Assembly: GCA_019241495.1 (NCBI GenBank)
Contig: JAFAWZ010000235.1
Coordinates: 1 to 6,071 of the forward strand
Reading direction: 5' to 3'
From: Acidimicrobiales bacterium
GTDB taxonomy: Bacteria; Actinomycetota; Acidimicrobiia; Acidimicrobiales; Palsa-688
DNA length: 6,071 bases
Each line of letters begins with the position of its first letter. The first letter of the stretch is position 1. Below are positions 6,062 to 6,071 of this stretch, piece after piece. The notes below the pieces were generated by a model. It was not told where the DNA came from. It worked only from the letters and a program-made list of their open reading frames with translations, and ran no database searches. Both the position numbers and the translations under genes were made by a program.

Positions 6062-6071
6062 GGCCGTAGGA

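Noticed and set aside
1..6071. CRISPR array, tRNA or rRNA gene, insertion-sequence ends
   Set aside because: I looked for regularly spaced direct repeats, cloverleaf-like segments and terminal inverted repeats with a transposase, and saw none.

Overview
The window is very GC-rich, with G or C at most third codon positions of the main gene. This fits a high-GC actinobacterium or relative, but no marker gene fixes the taxon. It looks like accessory DNA: one very large, intact regulatory-type ATPase gene followed by the ruins of a toxin-antitoxin locus.

Positions 1-27 hold the last eight codons of a plus-strand gene that starts outside the window. Its TGA overlaps the ATG of the next gene (TGATG), so the two are probably translationally coupled. 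Positions 24-5030 are a single 1668-codon gene on the plus strand. Its product reads as a P-loop ATPase of STAND/ORC-like character. In order it has a short N-terminal segment, a Pro/Glu/Ala-rich linker, a long helical region with coiled-coil-like stretches, and an alpha/beta module. A P-loop core with clear Walker A and B motifs follows, then a lid and probable winged helix, and last a second module that looks like a P-loop fold without a Walker A lysine. Proteins of this design often act as sensors or switches in bacterial conflict (anti-phage) operons. Its partner genes, which would decide this, lie upstream and outside the window.

The minus strand from 5811 down to 5161 carries a decayed HigB/HigA-type (RelE/ParE-fold toxin, XRE-HTH antitoxin) pair, convergent with the ATPase gene. 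The family sequence is readable only by moving between frames. The toxin needs three frame changes and contains an in-frame TAG. The antitoxin has no start codon where one is expected and has a one-base frameshift in its HTH. A perfect 8+8 inverted repeat (5821-5840), ten bases upstream of the old toxin start, is probably the surviving operator/promoter.

The 5031-5160 gap holds a hairpin at the ATPase stop codon and nothing else I can name. Positions 5841-6071 hold only a weak, unassigned minus-strand reading frame and a short inverted repeat.
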